Source: Sulfitobacter indolifex (GTDB taxonomy: Bacteria; Pseudomonadota; Alphaproteobacteria; Rhodobacterales; Rhodobacteraceae). Taken from it: a stretch of DNA of 64,000 bases. The DNA lies in NCBI RefSeq assembly GCF_022788655.1, contig NZ_CP084951.1, positions 620,001-684,000 of the forward strand, written 5' to 3'. A program made the position numbers and the translations under genes. Positions 8,058 through 16,366 of the stretch are shown here, piece after piece. Under the pieces are notes generated by a model. That model worked only from the letters and a program-made list of their open reading frames with translations, was not told the DNA's origin and did no database searches. The stretch's first letter is position 1, and each line of letters starts with the position of its first letter.

Positions 8058-9032
8058 TCAGGCCAGAAGACTTGCTGCGAAAAACAACAGCGGGATCATG
8101 CCGGTATCACGGTTTGCCCGAAAGAGCTGCAAAAGCTTGGCATTGTCGTTGGTATCCAGCCCGCGCAACTGCCATGCCATATGCCAACCCATGGCCCAAG
8201 GCCCGCCAAGGGCGATGGCAAGCGCCAGCACCGAAGCCTCCGGCAGCCCGGCATAGATCACCGCAATCCCCATCAGCCCCACGGTCGCCATCAAGAATCG
8301 CCGCAGCCATTGGCCCGAATTCTCACCAAAGAGCCGCGCGGTGGATTTCACCCCGATCAGCGCGTCATCTTCGGCATCTTGATGGGCATAGATGGTGTCA
8401 TAGAACAGCGTCCAAGCGATGCCCGCGAGGTAGAGCACGATGGCGGGCGCGTGCAACGTACCGGCGTGCGCCGTCCACGCCAGCATCGCGCCCCAGTTAA
8501 ACGCCAGCCCCAGAAAAACCTGCGGCCACCATGTGAAGCGTTTGGCAAAGGGGTAGACCGCCACCGGCAGCAGCGCCAGCACGCCCATGGCAATCGCCGC
8601 TTGGTTGAACGTCAGCAGGATCACCAGCGCCACCAGCATTTGCAGCACCATCCACGCCAACGCCTGTTTCACCGTGACTGCGCCCGAAGGGATGGGCCGC
8701 GAGCGGGTGCGGGCGACCTTGCCGTCGATGTTGCGGTCGGTAATGTCATTCCACGTGCAGCCCGCGCCGCGCATCAGGAACGCGCCGATGGCGCAGCCCA
8801 TAAAGATCCACAGATCCTCCCAGCGGGGTGATTGATCGAACAAGATCGCAAGGCTCAGCCCCCACCAGCAAGGCAGCAGCAACAGCCATGTCCCAATGGG
8901 GCGATCCGCGCGGCTTAGCCGCAGATAGGGGCGCAGGGCGCGGGGGGCGTGGCGATCGACCCAATTGTCGGCCACAGCATCGGCAACCGAACCATCTTGC
9001 GGAGCATCTGGCGAAGGCGGCTGGTTGTGCAT
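8058..9032 (-). CDS. ubiA: 4-hydroxybenzoate octaprenyl/decaprenyltransferase
   Basis: Inner-membrane prenyltransferase of ubiquinone synthesis; joins a long polyprenyl chain to 4-hydroxybenzoate. The first aspartate-rich motif N-D-x2-D-x3-D is at residues 95-103 (NDITDRNID) and the second, DTIYAHQDAEDD, lies in the C-terminal half. Several hydrophobic helices alternate with these loops. The length of 324 residues is normal. I start it at ATG 9032, preceded by GGGGCC as a weak ribosome site. The start codon is only 12 bases from the divergent rsmE start, which leaves no ordinary room for two promoters. The long-chain prenyl synthase at 35 kb would supply the second substrate. Confidence 0.93.
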   Translation of the reverse strand: MHNQPPSPDAPQDGSVADAVADNWVDRHAPRALRPYLRLSRADRPIGTWLLLLPCWWGLSLAILFDQSPRWEDLWIFMGCAIGAFLMRGAGCTWNDITDRNIDGKVARTRSRPIPSGAVTVKQALAWMVLQMLVALVILLTFNQAAIAMGVLALLPVAVYPFAKRFTWWPQVFLGLAFNWGAMLAWTAHAGTLHAPAIVLYLAGIAWTLFYDTIYAHQDAEDDALIGVKSTARLFGENSGQWLRRFLMATVGLMGIAVIYAGLPEASVLALAIALGGPWAMGWHMAWQLRGLDTNDNAKLLQLFRANRDTGMIPLLFFAASLLA

Positions 9033-9044
9033 ATATCTGGCCCC

Positions 9045-9764
9045 ATGAATGCGAAAATCAGATTGTATGTAGATCAGCCCTTGGGGCAGGGGCAAACGGT
9101 TCCTTTGGCGCGCGAGCAGGCGCATTACCTCTTTGGGGTGATGCGGCAGGCGCTTGGGGCCGGGGTGCTGCTGTTCAACGGGCGCGATGGCGAATGGCTG
9201 GCCGAGGTGACCGAGGCGGGCAAACGCGGTGGGGTGCTGACCTGTGTGGAGCAGACCCGCCCGTTGCAGATGCCGCCAGACCTGTGGCTGCTCTTTGCCC
9301 CGATAAAAAAGACACGCACCGACTTTATTGTCGAAAAAGCCGCCGAGATGGGCGCGTCGCGCATTGTCCCGGTGATGACAGAGTTTACCAACGCAGGCCG
9401 TGTGCAGCAAACCCGCCTTCAGGCCCATGCGGTCGAGGCGGCAGAGCAATGCGGCGGCACCTATGTGCCTGAGGTCGCCGAGGCTGAGAAGCTCGGGCGG
9501 TTGCTGGATCGCTGGGATACGTCGCGCCAGATCATGTTCTGCGATGAGGCGTTGGCCGGGGAAAGCGGCGCCTTGCCAGCAGATGCGCAAGGTCCGTGGG
9601 CGATTTTGATCGGTCCCGAAGGGGGATTTTCCGAGGCGGAGCGCATGCGGCTGCACGGGTTCGATCATGCGCATGCCGTCACGCTGGGACCACGTATTTT
9701 GCGGGCTGATACGGCGGCAGTTGCGGCGATGACCATGTGGCAGCAGGCATTGGGAGATTGGTGA
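9045..9764 (+). CDS. rsmE: 16S rRNA (uracil1498-N3)-methyltransferase
   Basis: SPOUT-class, knotted methyltransferase that methylates U1498 of 16S rRNA using S-adenosylmethionine; 239 residues. Family features are the N-terminal PUA-like part (RLYVDQPL, then HYLFGVMRQALG and LFNGRDGEWLAEV) and the knot motifs ILIGPEGGFSEAE and LGPRILRADTA near the C-terminus. ATG 9045 is used because homology starts there; an upstream frame reaching into the ubiA gene has no support. No clear Shine-Dalgarno sequence precedes this ATG, and the upstream bases are the complementary strand of the ubiA start region. The next gene follows after 16 bases. Confidence 0.93.
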   Translation: MNAKIRLYVDQPLGQGQTVPLAREQAHYLFGVMRQALGAGVLLFNGRDGEWLAEVTEAGKRGGVLTCVEQTRPLQMPPDLWLLFAPIKKTRTDFIVEKAAEMGASRIVPVMTEFTNAGRVQQTRLQAHAVEAAEQCGGTYVPEVAEAEKLGRLLDRWDTSRQIMFCDEALAGESGALPADAQGPWAILIGPEGGFSEAERMRLHGFDHAHAVTLGPRILRADTAAVAAMTMWQQALGDW

Positions 9765-9780
9765 TGCAAAGGGCGGCCCG

Positions 9781-10311
9781 ATGAGTTTTCTGCGCCAAGG
9801 CGCGCGCGACCAGCTTTGGCGCTGGCGCGAAGCGATTGTCGGCGGGGGGGTGATGCTCTTGGGCCTCTGGCTGGTCACCGGGCCGGGCTTTTTACTGGCG
9901 GTGCCGGGCTATGCGGCACTGGCGGGCGGCGCGGCGCTGATCTGGCTCGGCGTGCAGCGCGCGCGTTTTCGCGGTGAAGGTGACGGGGCGGGGGCCGTTC
10001 AGGTGGTCGAAGGGCAGGTCACCTACTTTGGGCCGCTCACGGGTGGCACGGTTTCTTTGCGCGAATTGCAGCGGCTGAGCCTTGATCGGCAGATGTTTCC
10101 CGCCCACTGGCGGCTTGAGCCGCGCGACGATGAAGAGCCCTTGTTGATCCCCGTAAATGCCGCAGGTTCCGAAGCGCTGTTTGATGCTTTCGCGGCATTG
10201 CCCGGCCTGCGCACCGAACGGATGCTCTTTGAGTTGCGCAAGACCCGGCATGACGCCGTTGTGATCTGGGAGCGCGCGCCGCTGCGCCCCGCCCATGTCT
10301 TGCTGCATTGA
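9781..10311 (+). CDS. membrane protein of unknown function between rsmE and gshA
   Basis: 176 residues. Two hydrophobic helices lie at roughly residues 18-37 and 38-58, then a soluble domain rich in beta-type sequence runs from about 68 to the end (VQVVEGQVTYFGPLTGGTVSL and following). The layout suggests an inner-membrane anchor with a cytoplasmic domain. I do not recognise a characterised family. It sits directly behind rsmE and 85 bases before gshA, an arrangement that suggests co-transcription. Confidence 0.7.
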   Translation: MSFLRQGARDQLWRWREAIVGGGVMLLGLWLVTGPGFLLAVPGYAALAGGAALIWLGVQRARFRGEGDGAGAVQVVEGQVTYFGPLTGGTVSLRELQRLSLDRQMFPAHWRLEPRDDEEPLLIPVNAAGSEALFDAFAALPGLRTERMLFELRKTRHDAVVIWERAPLRPAHVLLH

Positions 10312-10396
10312 CAGCCCCGGCAAATCCGCCCATCCCTGCTAGACACGACGCCAAGTCGACACCCTAAGACGACCCTTCAAAACGGAGCCTTCGCAT

Positions 10397-11767
10397 ATGT
10401 CCATTCCTCAATCCGGCGGCGGCCCGATCGAACATCACGACCAAATGGCCGAGTATCTGGCCGACGGCTGTAAGCCGCGCGAAGACTGGCGCATCGGCAC
10501 CGAGCACGAGAAATTCGGCTATTGCAAAGACACGCTCAAGCCGCTCCCCTATGAGGGCGACCGCTCGATCCGGGTGATGCTCGAAGGGCTGCGCGACCGT
10601 CACAATTGGGCCCCGGTCGAAGAGGGCGGCAAGTTGATCGGTCTGGAAAAAGACGGCGCGAACATCAGTCTTGAGCCGGGCGGGCAGTTGGAACTGTCGG
10701 GCGCGCCGGTTGAGACGATTCACGAAACCTGCGACGAGGTGAACACCCACCTGCGCGAAGTGAAAGACGTGGCCGATGACATCGGCGTCGGCTTTATCGG
10801 GCTGGGGGCGGCCCCCGAATGGTCGCATGAGCAAATGGATCTGATGCCCAAGGGCCGTTACAAATTGATGGACAGCTACATGCAGAAGGTCGGCACCATG
10901 GGCACCACCATGATGCGCCGCACTTGCACGGTTCAGGTCAATCTCGACTTCGCGAGTGAGGCCGACATGGTGCAAAAGATGCGCGTGGCCGTCGCGATGC
11001 AACCGATCGCCAACGCGCTTTTCGCCAATTCGCCGTTCCTTGATGGGAAGCCAAACGGGGTGAAATCTACCCGCGGTTTGGTCTGGCGCAATCTTGATGA
11101 TGCCCGCACCGGCATGGTGCCTTTCGTCTTTGACGAAGGCTTTGGGTTCGAGGCTTGGGTGCAATATGCGCTCGATGTGCCGATGTATTTTGTCTACCGC
11201 GACGGTAAATATATCGACGCGCTTGGCCAGTCCTTCCGCGATTTCCTCAAGGGGGAATTGCCCGCGCTGCCCGGCGAAAAGCCGACGCTGAGCGACTGGG
11301 CCGATCACCTGACCACGCTTTTCCCCGAAGCGCGGGTCAAAAAGTTTATCGAGATGCGCGGGGCAGATGGTGGCCCTTGGCGGCGCCTCTGTGCGCTGCC
11401 GGCGTTTTGGGTTGGCTTGATGTATGACCAATCCGCGCTGGATGGCGCTTGGGATTTGGTTAAAGGCTGGAATGCTGAAACACGCGAAGAACTGCGGGTT
11501 GCGGCCTCAACCCATGGCCTGCAGGCCGAGGTGGGCGGGTTGAAAATGCATGATCTGGCGCGCGAAGCAGTGGCTCTGTCAGAAGCCGGTTTGAAGGCGC
11601 GTGCCCGTGCCGGCGCTGGTGGGCTTGTCCCGGATGAGACGCATTTCCTTAACGCCCTGCGCGACAGTATCGAGACAGGCCGCGTGCCCGCCGACGATTT
11701 GCTGGCGGACTACCATGGCGACTGGAACGGCGACCTAAGCCGCATCTACGCCGAATATTCCTACTAA
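10397..11767 (+). CDS. gshA: glutamate--cysteine ligase, plant/alphaproteobacterial type
   Basis: First enzyme of glutathione synthesis; joins the gamma-carboxyl of glutamate to cysteine with ATP. The 456 residues carry the signatures of the GCS2-related plant and alphaproteobacterial class: RIGTEHEKFGY near residue 35, EPGGQLELSGAP near 94, MTTMMRRTCTVQVNLDF-like MGTTMMRRTCTVQVNLD near 170 and the C-terminal FLNALRDSIETGRVPADD. The start ATG follows GGAGCC nine bases upstream. The gene ends at a strong bidirectional terminator shared with the convergent plsY. Confidence 0.95.
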   Translation: MSIPQSGGGPIEHHDQMAEYLADGCKPREDWRIGTEHEKFGYCKDTLKPLPYEGDRSIRVMLEGLRDRHNWAPVEEGGKLIGLEKDGANISLEPGGQLELSGAPVETIHETCDEVNTHLREVKDVADDIGVGFIGLGAAPEWSHEQMDLMPKGRYKLMDSYMQKVGTMGTTMMRRTCTVQVNLDFASEADMVQKMRVAVAMQPIANALFANSPFLDGKPNGVKSTRGLVWRNLDDARTGMVPFVFDEGFGFEAWVQYALDVPMYFVYRDGKYIDALGQSFRDFLKGELPALPGEKPTLSDWADHLTTLFPEARVKKFIEMRGADGGPWRRLCALPAFWVGLMYDQSALDGAWDLVKGWNAETREELRVAASTHGLQAEVGGLKMHDLAREAVALSEAGLKARARAGAGGLVPDETHFLNALRDSIETGRVPADDLLADYHGDWNGDLSRIYAEYSY

Positions 11768-11778
11768 ACGATAAAGAT

Positions 11779-11813
11779 GCTGATGCCGCCCTCGGGGCGG
11801 CGTCAGCCCTTTT
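11779..11813. terminator. bidirectional terminator between gshA and plsY
   Basis: A 13-bp stem, GCTGATGCCGCCC (11779-11791) with GGGCGGCGTCAGC (11795-11807), has one G-T wobble and a TCG loop, followed by CCTTTT on the plus strand. The plsY stop codon lies inside the stem. The minus-strand exit reads ATCTTTATC, a weaker T tract. Confidence 0.8.
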
Positions 11814-12411
11814 GACCGATCCGCGATTCCGTACCTGCACGGATGCGGCTGATGTTGTCACGGTGCCGCCAGAAAATCAGCAGCGTCAGTGCGATGCCCA
11901 AAAGCAGCATCTCACCATAGCCGAAGAACACCAAAAGGAAGGTTGAGCTTGCCGCTGCCGCCAGCGCGGCCAAAGAAGAGATGCGCGAGAGTGCCGCCGT
12001 GATAAACCACACCGCACAGCATGCCAGCCCAACAGGCCACGCCAGCGCCAACATGATGCCCAGAAAAGTAGCCACCCCTTTGCCGCCGCGAAACCCAAGC
12101 CAGACTGGATAGCAATGGCCGATCATCGCGCCGAGCGCCGCCGCCTGCGCCGCGTCTTCGCCAGCAAAGGCGCGGGCCAGCAAGACCGCCACAGCACCCT
12201 TAGCGCCATCTAACAACAGCGTCAGCGCCGCTGCCTTTTTGTTGCCGGTCCGCAGCACATTGGTCGCGCCGATGTTGCCCGAGCCGATATCGCGTAGGTT
12301 GCCCAGCCCCATCATCCGGGCCAGCACCATGCCAAAGGCGATCGACCCGATAATATACCCGGCCATCGCCCAAAAGAGGATCATTTCAATAGAAGTATCG
12401 ATAGGGGGCAT
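11803..12411 (-). CDS. plsY: acyl-phosphate glycerol-3-phosphate acyltransferase
   Basis: Inner-membrane enzyme that acylates glycerol-3-phosphate from acyl-phosphate, the first acylation in phospholipid synthesis. Family motifs are GSGNIGATNVLR near residue 38, GFRGGKGVATFLG near 105 and the final IFWRHRDNISRI. Five or more hydrophobic helices are evident in 202 residues. The start ATG at 12411 overlaps the stop of the PyrC-like gene (TGATG), so the two are translationally coupled although the pathways differ. A start seven codons upstream is also open but less likely. Confidence 0.92.
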   Translation of the reverse strand: MPPIDTSIEMILFWAMAGYIIGSIAFGMVLARMMGLGNLRDIGSGNIGATNVLRTGNKKAAALTLLLDGAKGAVAVLLARAFAGEDAAQAAALGAMIGHCYPVWLGFRGGKGVATFLGIMLALAWPVGLACCAVWFITAALSRISSLAALAAAASSTFLLVFFGYGEMLLLGIALTLLIFWRHRDNISRIRAGTESRIGQKG

Positions 12412-13691
12412 CAATTCGCCTCGTAAACGCAAGAACCTGCAACATAAGTTGCCATCACCTTACCCTGCATCCGCATCCCATCAAAGGGCGTGTTTCTAGA
12501 TTTCGACCGCAGCGTCGCGCGATCCAGCACGAAGGGCGCATCGGGGTTGAACAGCACCATATCCGCAGGCGCACCCACCGCGATCCGCCCACCGGGCAGG
12601 CCAAGGCGTTTGGCCGGGTTGAGCGACAGCGCGCGCCAAAGGGTCGGCAGATCCATCATCTCGGCATGGACCAGACGCAGGGCAGCGGGCAGCAATGTTT
12701 CCAATCCTACCGCGCCGCTGGCGGCCTCTTCGAAGGGGAGGCGTTTGCTCTCTTCATCCTGTGGGGTGTGCATAGAGCAGATGATATCGATCAGGCCGCT
12801 GGCGACGGCTTCGACCACCGCGATCCGATCCTCTTCGTCGCGCAGCGGGGGCTTCACCTTGAAGAAAGTGCGGTAGTCGGCCACGTCGAGCGCATTGAGC
12901 GTCAGATGGTGGATGCCCACGCCGGCCGTGATGTCGAGCCCATTGCGCTTGGCGCGCTCGAGGGCAGGCAGGGCGCGGGCGGTTGTGATCTGATCCGCGT
13001 GATAGCGCGCGCCGGTCATCTCGATTAGGGCAATGTCGCGGTCCAGCCCCATCCGTTCGGCCATGGGCGACACGGCGGGCAGGCCGCGCAGCGAGGCGAA
13101 TTTGCCAGAGGTGACAGCAGCGCCCTTGCTCAGCCCCGGATCCTGCGGGTGCGCGATGACCAGCGCGCCGAGGCTGCGGGCATAGGTCAGCGCGCGAGAG
13201 AAAACCTTGGTATCGGTCACCACGCGGTCGCAATCGGTGAAGGCGGCGGCGCCTGCATCCATCAGGAAACCGATCTCGGTCATCTCGCGCCCTTCGCGGC
13301 CTTTGGTGAGGGCGGCCATGGGGACCACATTCACCGGGGCGGCCTCATTGGCGCGGCGGGTCACGAATTCGAGTGTTTCGGGGCTGTCGATGGCAGGGTC
13401 TGTATCGGGGCGCGTGACCATCGTGGTCACCCCGCCCGCTGCTGCGGCCAGCCCGGCAGAGCGGTAGCTTTCCTTATGCCGCTCGCCCGGTTCGCAGACT
13501 TTCACGCCGATATCGACGATGCCGGGGGCGAGGATGTGACCGCCGCAGTCGATTACCTCTGCGCCGTCCGCCGCAGTGGCTCCATGATCTAAAACCTCGG
13601 CAATCACCCCATTGCGGACCAGAACCGCCGCAGGCTCAAGCGTGCCTGCCTCAGGATCAAGCAGGCGCAGATTGGTGAAAAGCTGGGTCAT
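12411..13691 (-). CDS. dihydroorotase homologue, probably non-catalytic (PyrC'-like)
   Basis: 426-residue member of the amidohydrolase superfamily with the overall dihydroorotase layout (N-terminal beta domain, barrel, C-terminal NPAKRLGLPGGRIAVGAPAD). The zinc-binding His-x-His that normally sits in an IDxHxH strand is replaced: the sequence reads IVDIGVKVCEPG, with Gly62 and Lys64 at the two histidine positions. The catalytic aspartate of the usual TDHAPH motif is also changed (CSMHTPQ, Met307). HHL at 261-263 is kept. Such inactive homologues (pyrC' of Pseudomonas) support aspartate carbamoyltransferase, and pyrB lies just upstream here. An active dihydroorotase should exist elsewhere in the genome. 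Confidence 0.85.
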   Translation of the reverse strand: MTQLFTNLRLLDPEAGTLEPAAVLVRNGVIAEVLDHGATAADGAEVIDCGGHILAPGIVDIGVKVCEPGERHKESYRSAGLAAAAGGVTTMVTRPDTDPAIDSPETLEFVTRRANEAAPVNVVPMAALTKGREGREMTEIGFLMDAGAAAFTDCDRVVTDTKVFSRALTYARSLGALVIAHPQDPGLSKGAAVTSGKFASLRGLPAVSPMAERMGLDRDIALIEMTGARYHADQITTARALPALERAKRNGLDITAGVGIHHLTLNALDVADYRTFFKVKPPLRDEEDRIAVVEAVASGLIDIICSMHTPQDEESKRLPFEEAASGAVGLETLLPAALRLVHAEMMDLPTLWRALSLNPAKRLGLPGGRIAVGAPADMVLFNPDAPFVLDRATLRSKSRNTPFDGMRMQGKVMATYVAGSCVYEAN

Positions 13692-13802
13692 GGGCGGGCC
13701 TTTGATGCGAGAGCGGATGCGCCGCTGTCATGCCCCAAATCGCGCCGCGAACCAAGCAGATTTACGAAGCAGTTTCCGCGCAAGGCGGCGGGCAGCTAGC
13801 CC

Positions 13803-13907
13803 TTAACCGCCAACCCAAATCATCAGCCCGACCACACCAAAGGCGACCAGCAGGGCGATCATGGCGATACGGCCAGACATTTTCGGATCGTGTTCGGGTT
13901 CTTGCAT
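13803..13907 (-). CDS. 34-residue single-pass membrane peptide
   Basis: A short frame with ATG at 13907 and TAA at 13803, between the tail-anchored protein gene and the PyrC-like gene on the same strand. Residues 1-13 are polar and charged (MQEPEHDPKMSGR), and residues 14-32 form one clean transmembrane helix. CGAGGT lies upstream as a possible ribosome site, at the foot of a hairpin. The amino acid layout and the operon position support a real small protein; no function is known. Confidence 0.6.
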   Translation of the reverse strand: MQEPEHDPKMSGRIAMIALLVAFGVVGLMIWVGG

Positions 13908-13922
13908 TGGGTTGATGTACCT

Positions 13923-13945
13923 CGCTGGCACCAAGGGCGCCAGCG
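13923..13945 (-). other. stem-loop ahead of the 34-residue gene
   Basis: CGCTGGC (13923-13929) and GCCAGCG (13939-13945) are perfect inverted copies with a nine-base loop. On the minus strand the hairpin stands between the stop at 13956 and the small gene, and its 3' arm runs into the presumed ribosome binding site. It could influence translation or mark an mRNA processing point. Confidence 0.35.
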
Positions 13946-13955
13946 ATATTCGCTC

Positions 13956-14489
13956 TTAGGATAGCAGCCACCAGATGATAATCAGGATCAGAGCGGCGAC
14001 CCCGATGATGACCATGGTCTTAGCGCCACCACCTTTTGCAGGCTCAGGCGGGGACACGCGCGGGATGCCGGTGTAGGGCTGGGCGGCTTCGGCCTCCATC
14101 GCTTGCACGGGGGTGTCTGGGCCACCTTCGGTATAGGTGGCGATATGGGTCAGGGCGGGGATCGGGGCCAAGTGCAGTGATTGCCCGGCGAAAGCGCGGG
14201 AGTAGACGATCAACACCCAGCCATCCAGTGCGGCGAGCTTGCTGCGGTCTTTCTCAATTTGATCGGGGTTCACGCCATTGCCGTCGCGCAGATAGCCCGC
14301 AAGCCCCAGTTGATCGAGATCGGCCACCCGGAACACCTCTGTATAGGCCGCGTCGATCCGTTCGACCCCAAGGGCTGCCGCCTGCGCGGTCTCATCATCG
14401 CGCATGGCCCGCGCCTCGTCATCTGAGAGCGAGAGGGTATAGACCCGGACTTTGCCGGCTTCTTGCGGGGCGACTTCTGTATGGGGCAT
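13956..14489 (-). CDS. tail-anchored membrane protein in the pyrB locus, unknown function
   Basis: 177 residues: a soluble N-terminal domain (about 1-145) followed by a Gly/Pro linker (SPPEPAKGGGAK) and one C-terminal transmembrane helix (MVIIGVAALILIIIWWLL) that ends the protein. No N-terminal signal is present, so the soluble part should stay in the cytoplasm. Sequence such as DGWVLIVYSRAFAG hints at an alpha/beta domain, but I recognise no family. It starts 57 bases after pyrB on the same strand and precedes the membrane peptide and the PyrC-like gene, which suggests one transcript. Confidence 0.7.
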   Translation of the reverse strand: MPHTEVAPQEAGKVRVYTLSLSDDEARAMRDDETAQAAALGVERIDAAYTEVFRVADLDQLGLAGYLRDGNGVNPDQIEKDRSKLAALDGWVLIVYSRAFAGQSLHLAPIPALTHIATYTEGGPDTPVQAMEAEAAQPYTGIPRVSPPEPAKGGGAKTMVIIGVAALILIIIWWLLS

Positions 14490-14545
14490 GACGGCTTCCT
14501 TTATCTGTTCTCAGGAAAACGCCGCTTGGCCCTTTGGAGTTCCGC

Positions 14546-15493
14546 TCATGCCGCGCCGGGTTGGGCAGCAATGTGGTTGCGCGCCAGCAAGTCCATCGCG
14601 GCCATCCGCACGGCGACACCCATCTCGACCTGATCCTGAATGACGCTGCGGTTGATGTCATCGGCCAATGTGCCGTCAATCTCGACCCCGCGGTTCATTG
14701 GGCCGGGGTGCATAACGATGGCATCGGGGCTGGCATGGGCGAGCTTTTCGGCGTCCAGCCCGTAGCGGTGGTAATACTCGCGCTCGGAGGGGATAAAGCC
14801 GCCGTCCATCCGCTCTTTCTGAAGCCGCAGCATCATCACCACGTCGACGCCTTCGAGCCCTTTTTTCATGTCGTCAAAGACCTCGACGCCGAATTGGTCG
14901 ATCTGGGCAGGCATCAGCGTCGGCGGGCCAACAAGGCGAATGCGGTTCTCCATCTTGCCCAGCAGCAGAATGTTCGACCGCGCCACCCGGCTGTGTGCAA
15001 TGTCACCGCAGATCGCGATGCTGAGGCGGTGCAGCCGCCCCTTTGCGCGGCGGATTGTCAGCGCATCGAGCAGCGCCTGCGTGGGGTGCTCGTGCCGCCC
15101 GTCGCCCGCGTTCAGCACAGCGCAATTTACCTTCTGCGCCAACAGATCCACCGCGCCGGACTGCGGGTGGCGCACCACCAGCAGATCGGGGTGCATGGCG
15201 TTCAGCGTCATCGCCGTGTCGATCAGCGTCTCGCCCTTTTTGATCGAGGACGCCTGCATCGCCATGTTCATCACATCCGCACCAAGGCGCTTGCCCGCGA
15301 TCTCGAAACTCGCCTGCGTGCGGGTGGAGTTTTCAAAGAACATGTTGATCTGCGTCAGCCCGCGCAGCGCGTCCGAATGCTTGTTCGGCTGGCGGTTGCG
15401 GTCGGCATATGTATCGGCCAGATCCAGCAGGGTGGTAATGTCGGACTGCGAGAGTTGTTCAATGCCAAGCAGGTGGCGATGGGCGAATGACAT
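14546..15493 (-). CDS. pyrB: aspartate carbamoyltransferase catalytic subunit
   Basis: Cytoplasmic enzyme of de novo pyrimidine synthesis; makes carbamoyl aspartate from carbamoyl phosphate and aspartate. The carbamoyl-phosphate loop [12 protein letters not shown] (STRT at 56-59), [10 protein letters not shown] and the [12 protein letters not shown] loop are all intact, and the length of 315 residues is typical. No pyrI regulatory subunit is adjacent. The metal-less dihydroorotase homologue 0.9 kb downstream suggests a PyrB-PyrC' assembly like that of Pseudomonas. Confidence 0.95.
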   Translation of the reverse strand: MSFAHRHLLGIEQLSQSDITTLLDLADTYADRNRQPNKHSDALRGLTQINMFFENSTRTQASFEIAGKRLGADVMNMAMQASSIKKGETLIDTAMTLNAMHPDLLVVRHPQSGAVDLLAQKVNCAVLNAGDGRHEHPTQALLDALTIRRAKGRLHRLSIAICGDIAHSRVARSNILLLGKMENRIRLVGPPTLMPAQIDQFGVEVFDDMKKGLEGVDVVMMLRLQKERMDGGFIPSEREYYHRYGLDAEKLAHASPDAIVMHPGPMNRGVEIDGTLADDINRSVIQDQVEMGVAVRMAAMDLLARNHIAAQPGAA

Positions 15494-15601
15494 GGTGGCG
15501 ATCCCTTCTGCTGTTGCCGCCTTATAGGCGCGGGTGGGTTGGCGCGTAAAGCGCAGCGATAGGGCATTTCGCCCCGCGCGCGCAGGGCGTAAGCTGCGGC
15601 C

Positions 15602-16366
15602 ATGGAATCATTCGATTATCATCAGGCGGCAGAGATGCTGGCTTGGCAGGTTGAACTCGGCGCGACCGAGGCGATCTGCGACGCGCCGGTCAACCGCTAT
15701 GAGGTGCCCGCAAGCCCGCCCAAGGCGAGCGCCAAGATTGCCAAAGGGCCGCAGCCCATGCAGGCGGCGGAAAAGCCCGATCCGGTGGCCTTGGCCCGCC
15801 GCGCCGCGCAGGGCGCGCAGACGTTGGACGAACTGCGTGCGGCGATCCAAGGGTTTGAAGCCTGCGAGCTGCACAAGGGCGCGCGTAATCTGGTCTTTTC
15901 CGATGGGGTGCCCGGCGCCCCGCTGATGATCTTTGGCGAATCTCCCGACCGCGACGAAGACCGCGCGGGCAAACCATTTGTTGGCCGCACAGGCCAGATG
16001 CTCGACCGTATGTTGGCCGCGATTGACATGGGGCGGGACCGCAACGTCTATCTGTCGAACATCCTGCCATGGCGCACGCCGCAGGGGCGCGACCCAAAGC
16101 CGGATGAGATCGCGATGATGCGTCCCTTTGTGCAGCGTCATATCGAATTGGCCAAGCCCAAGGTGTTGATATTGTTCGGCAATTGGTCCTGCCAATCGCT
16201 GCTGGAAAAGCGCAGCATCATGCGGCTGCGGGGCAATTGGACCAAAGCCGCGGATCTGCCCTGCATGCCGATGGTGCATCCCGCCTACCTTCTGCGCAAT
16301 CCCGAGGCCAAGCGCGAGGCTTGGGCCGATCTGTTGAGCGTTCAGGCCAAGCTGCGCAATGGTTGA
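15602..16366 (+). CDS. family 4-like uracil-DNA glycosylase with altered motifs
   Basis: 254 residues, with a variable N-terminal region (1-75) and a UDG fold after it. Recognisable family 4 elements are [18 protein letters not shown] (84-102), [16 protein letters not shown] (123-138), [11 protein letters not shown] and the C-terminal [17 protein letters not shown]. Two features are unusual. The catalytic-loop motif that is normally GEAPG reads GESPD (112-116). Only one cysteine (Cys88) stands where family 4 enzymes often have C-x2-C for an iron-sulfur cluster; Cys197 and Cys221 are the other candidates. It may be an uracil glycosylase with shifted activity or a homologue with another role. 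It overlaps the LysE-type gene by eight bases. Confidence 0.8.
   Translation: MESFDYHQAAEMLAWQVELGATEAICDAPVNRYEVPASPPKASAKIAKGPQPMQAAEKPDPVALARRAAQGAQTLDELRAAIQGFEACELHKGARNLVFSDGVPGAPLMIFGESPDRDEDRAGKPFVGRTGQMLDRMLAAIDMGRDRNVYLSNILPWRTPQGRDPKPDEIAMMRPFVQRHIELAKPKVLILFGNWSCQSLLEKRSIMRLRGNWTKAADLPCMPMVHPAYLLRNPEAKREAWADLLSVQAKLRNG

Noticed and set aside
8058..9878. One very long minus-strand frame that includes ubiA and continues antisense to rsmE
   Set aside because: Homology to UbiA starts only at 9032. The upstream part is the complement of the well-supported rsmE gene and has no family resemblance.
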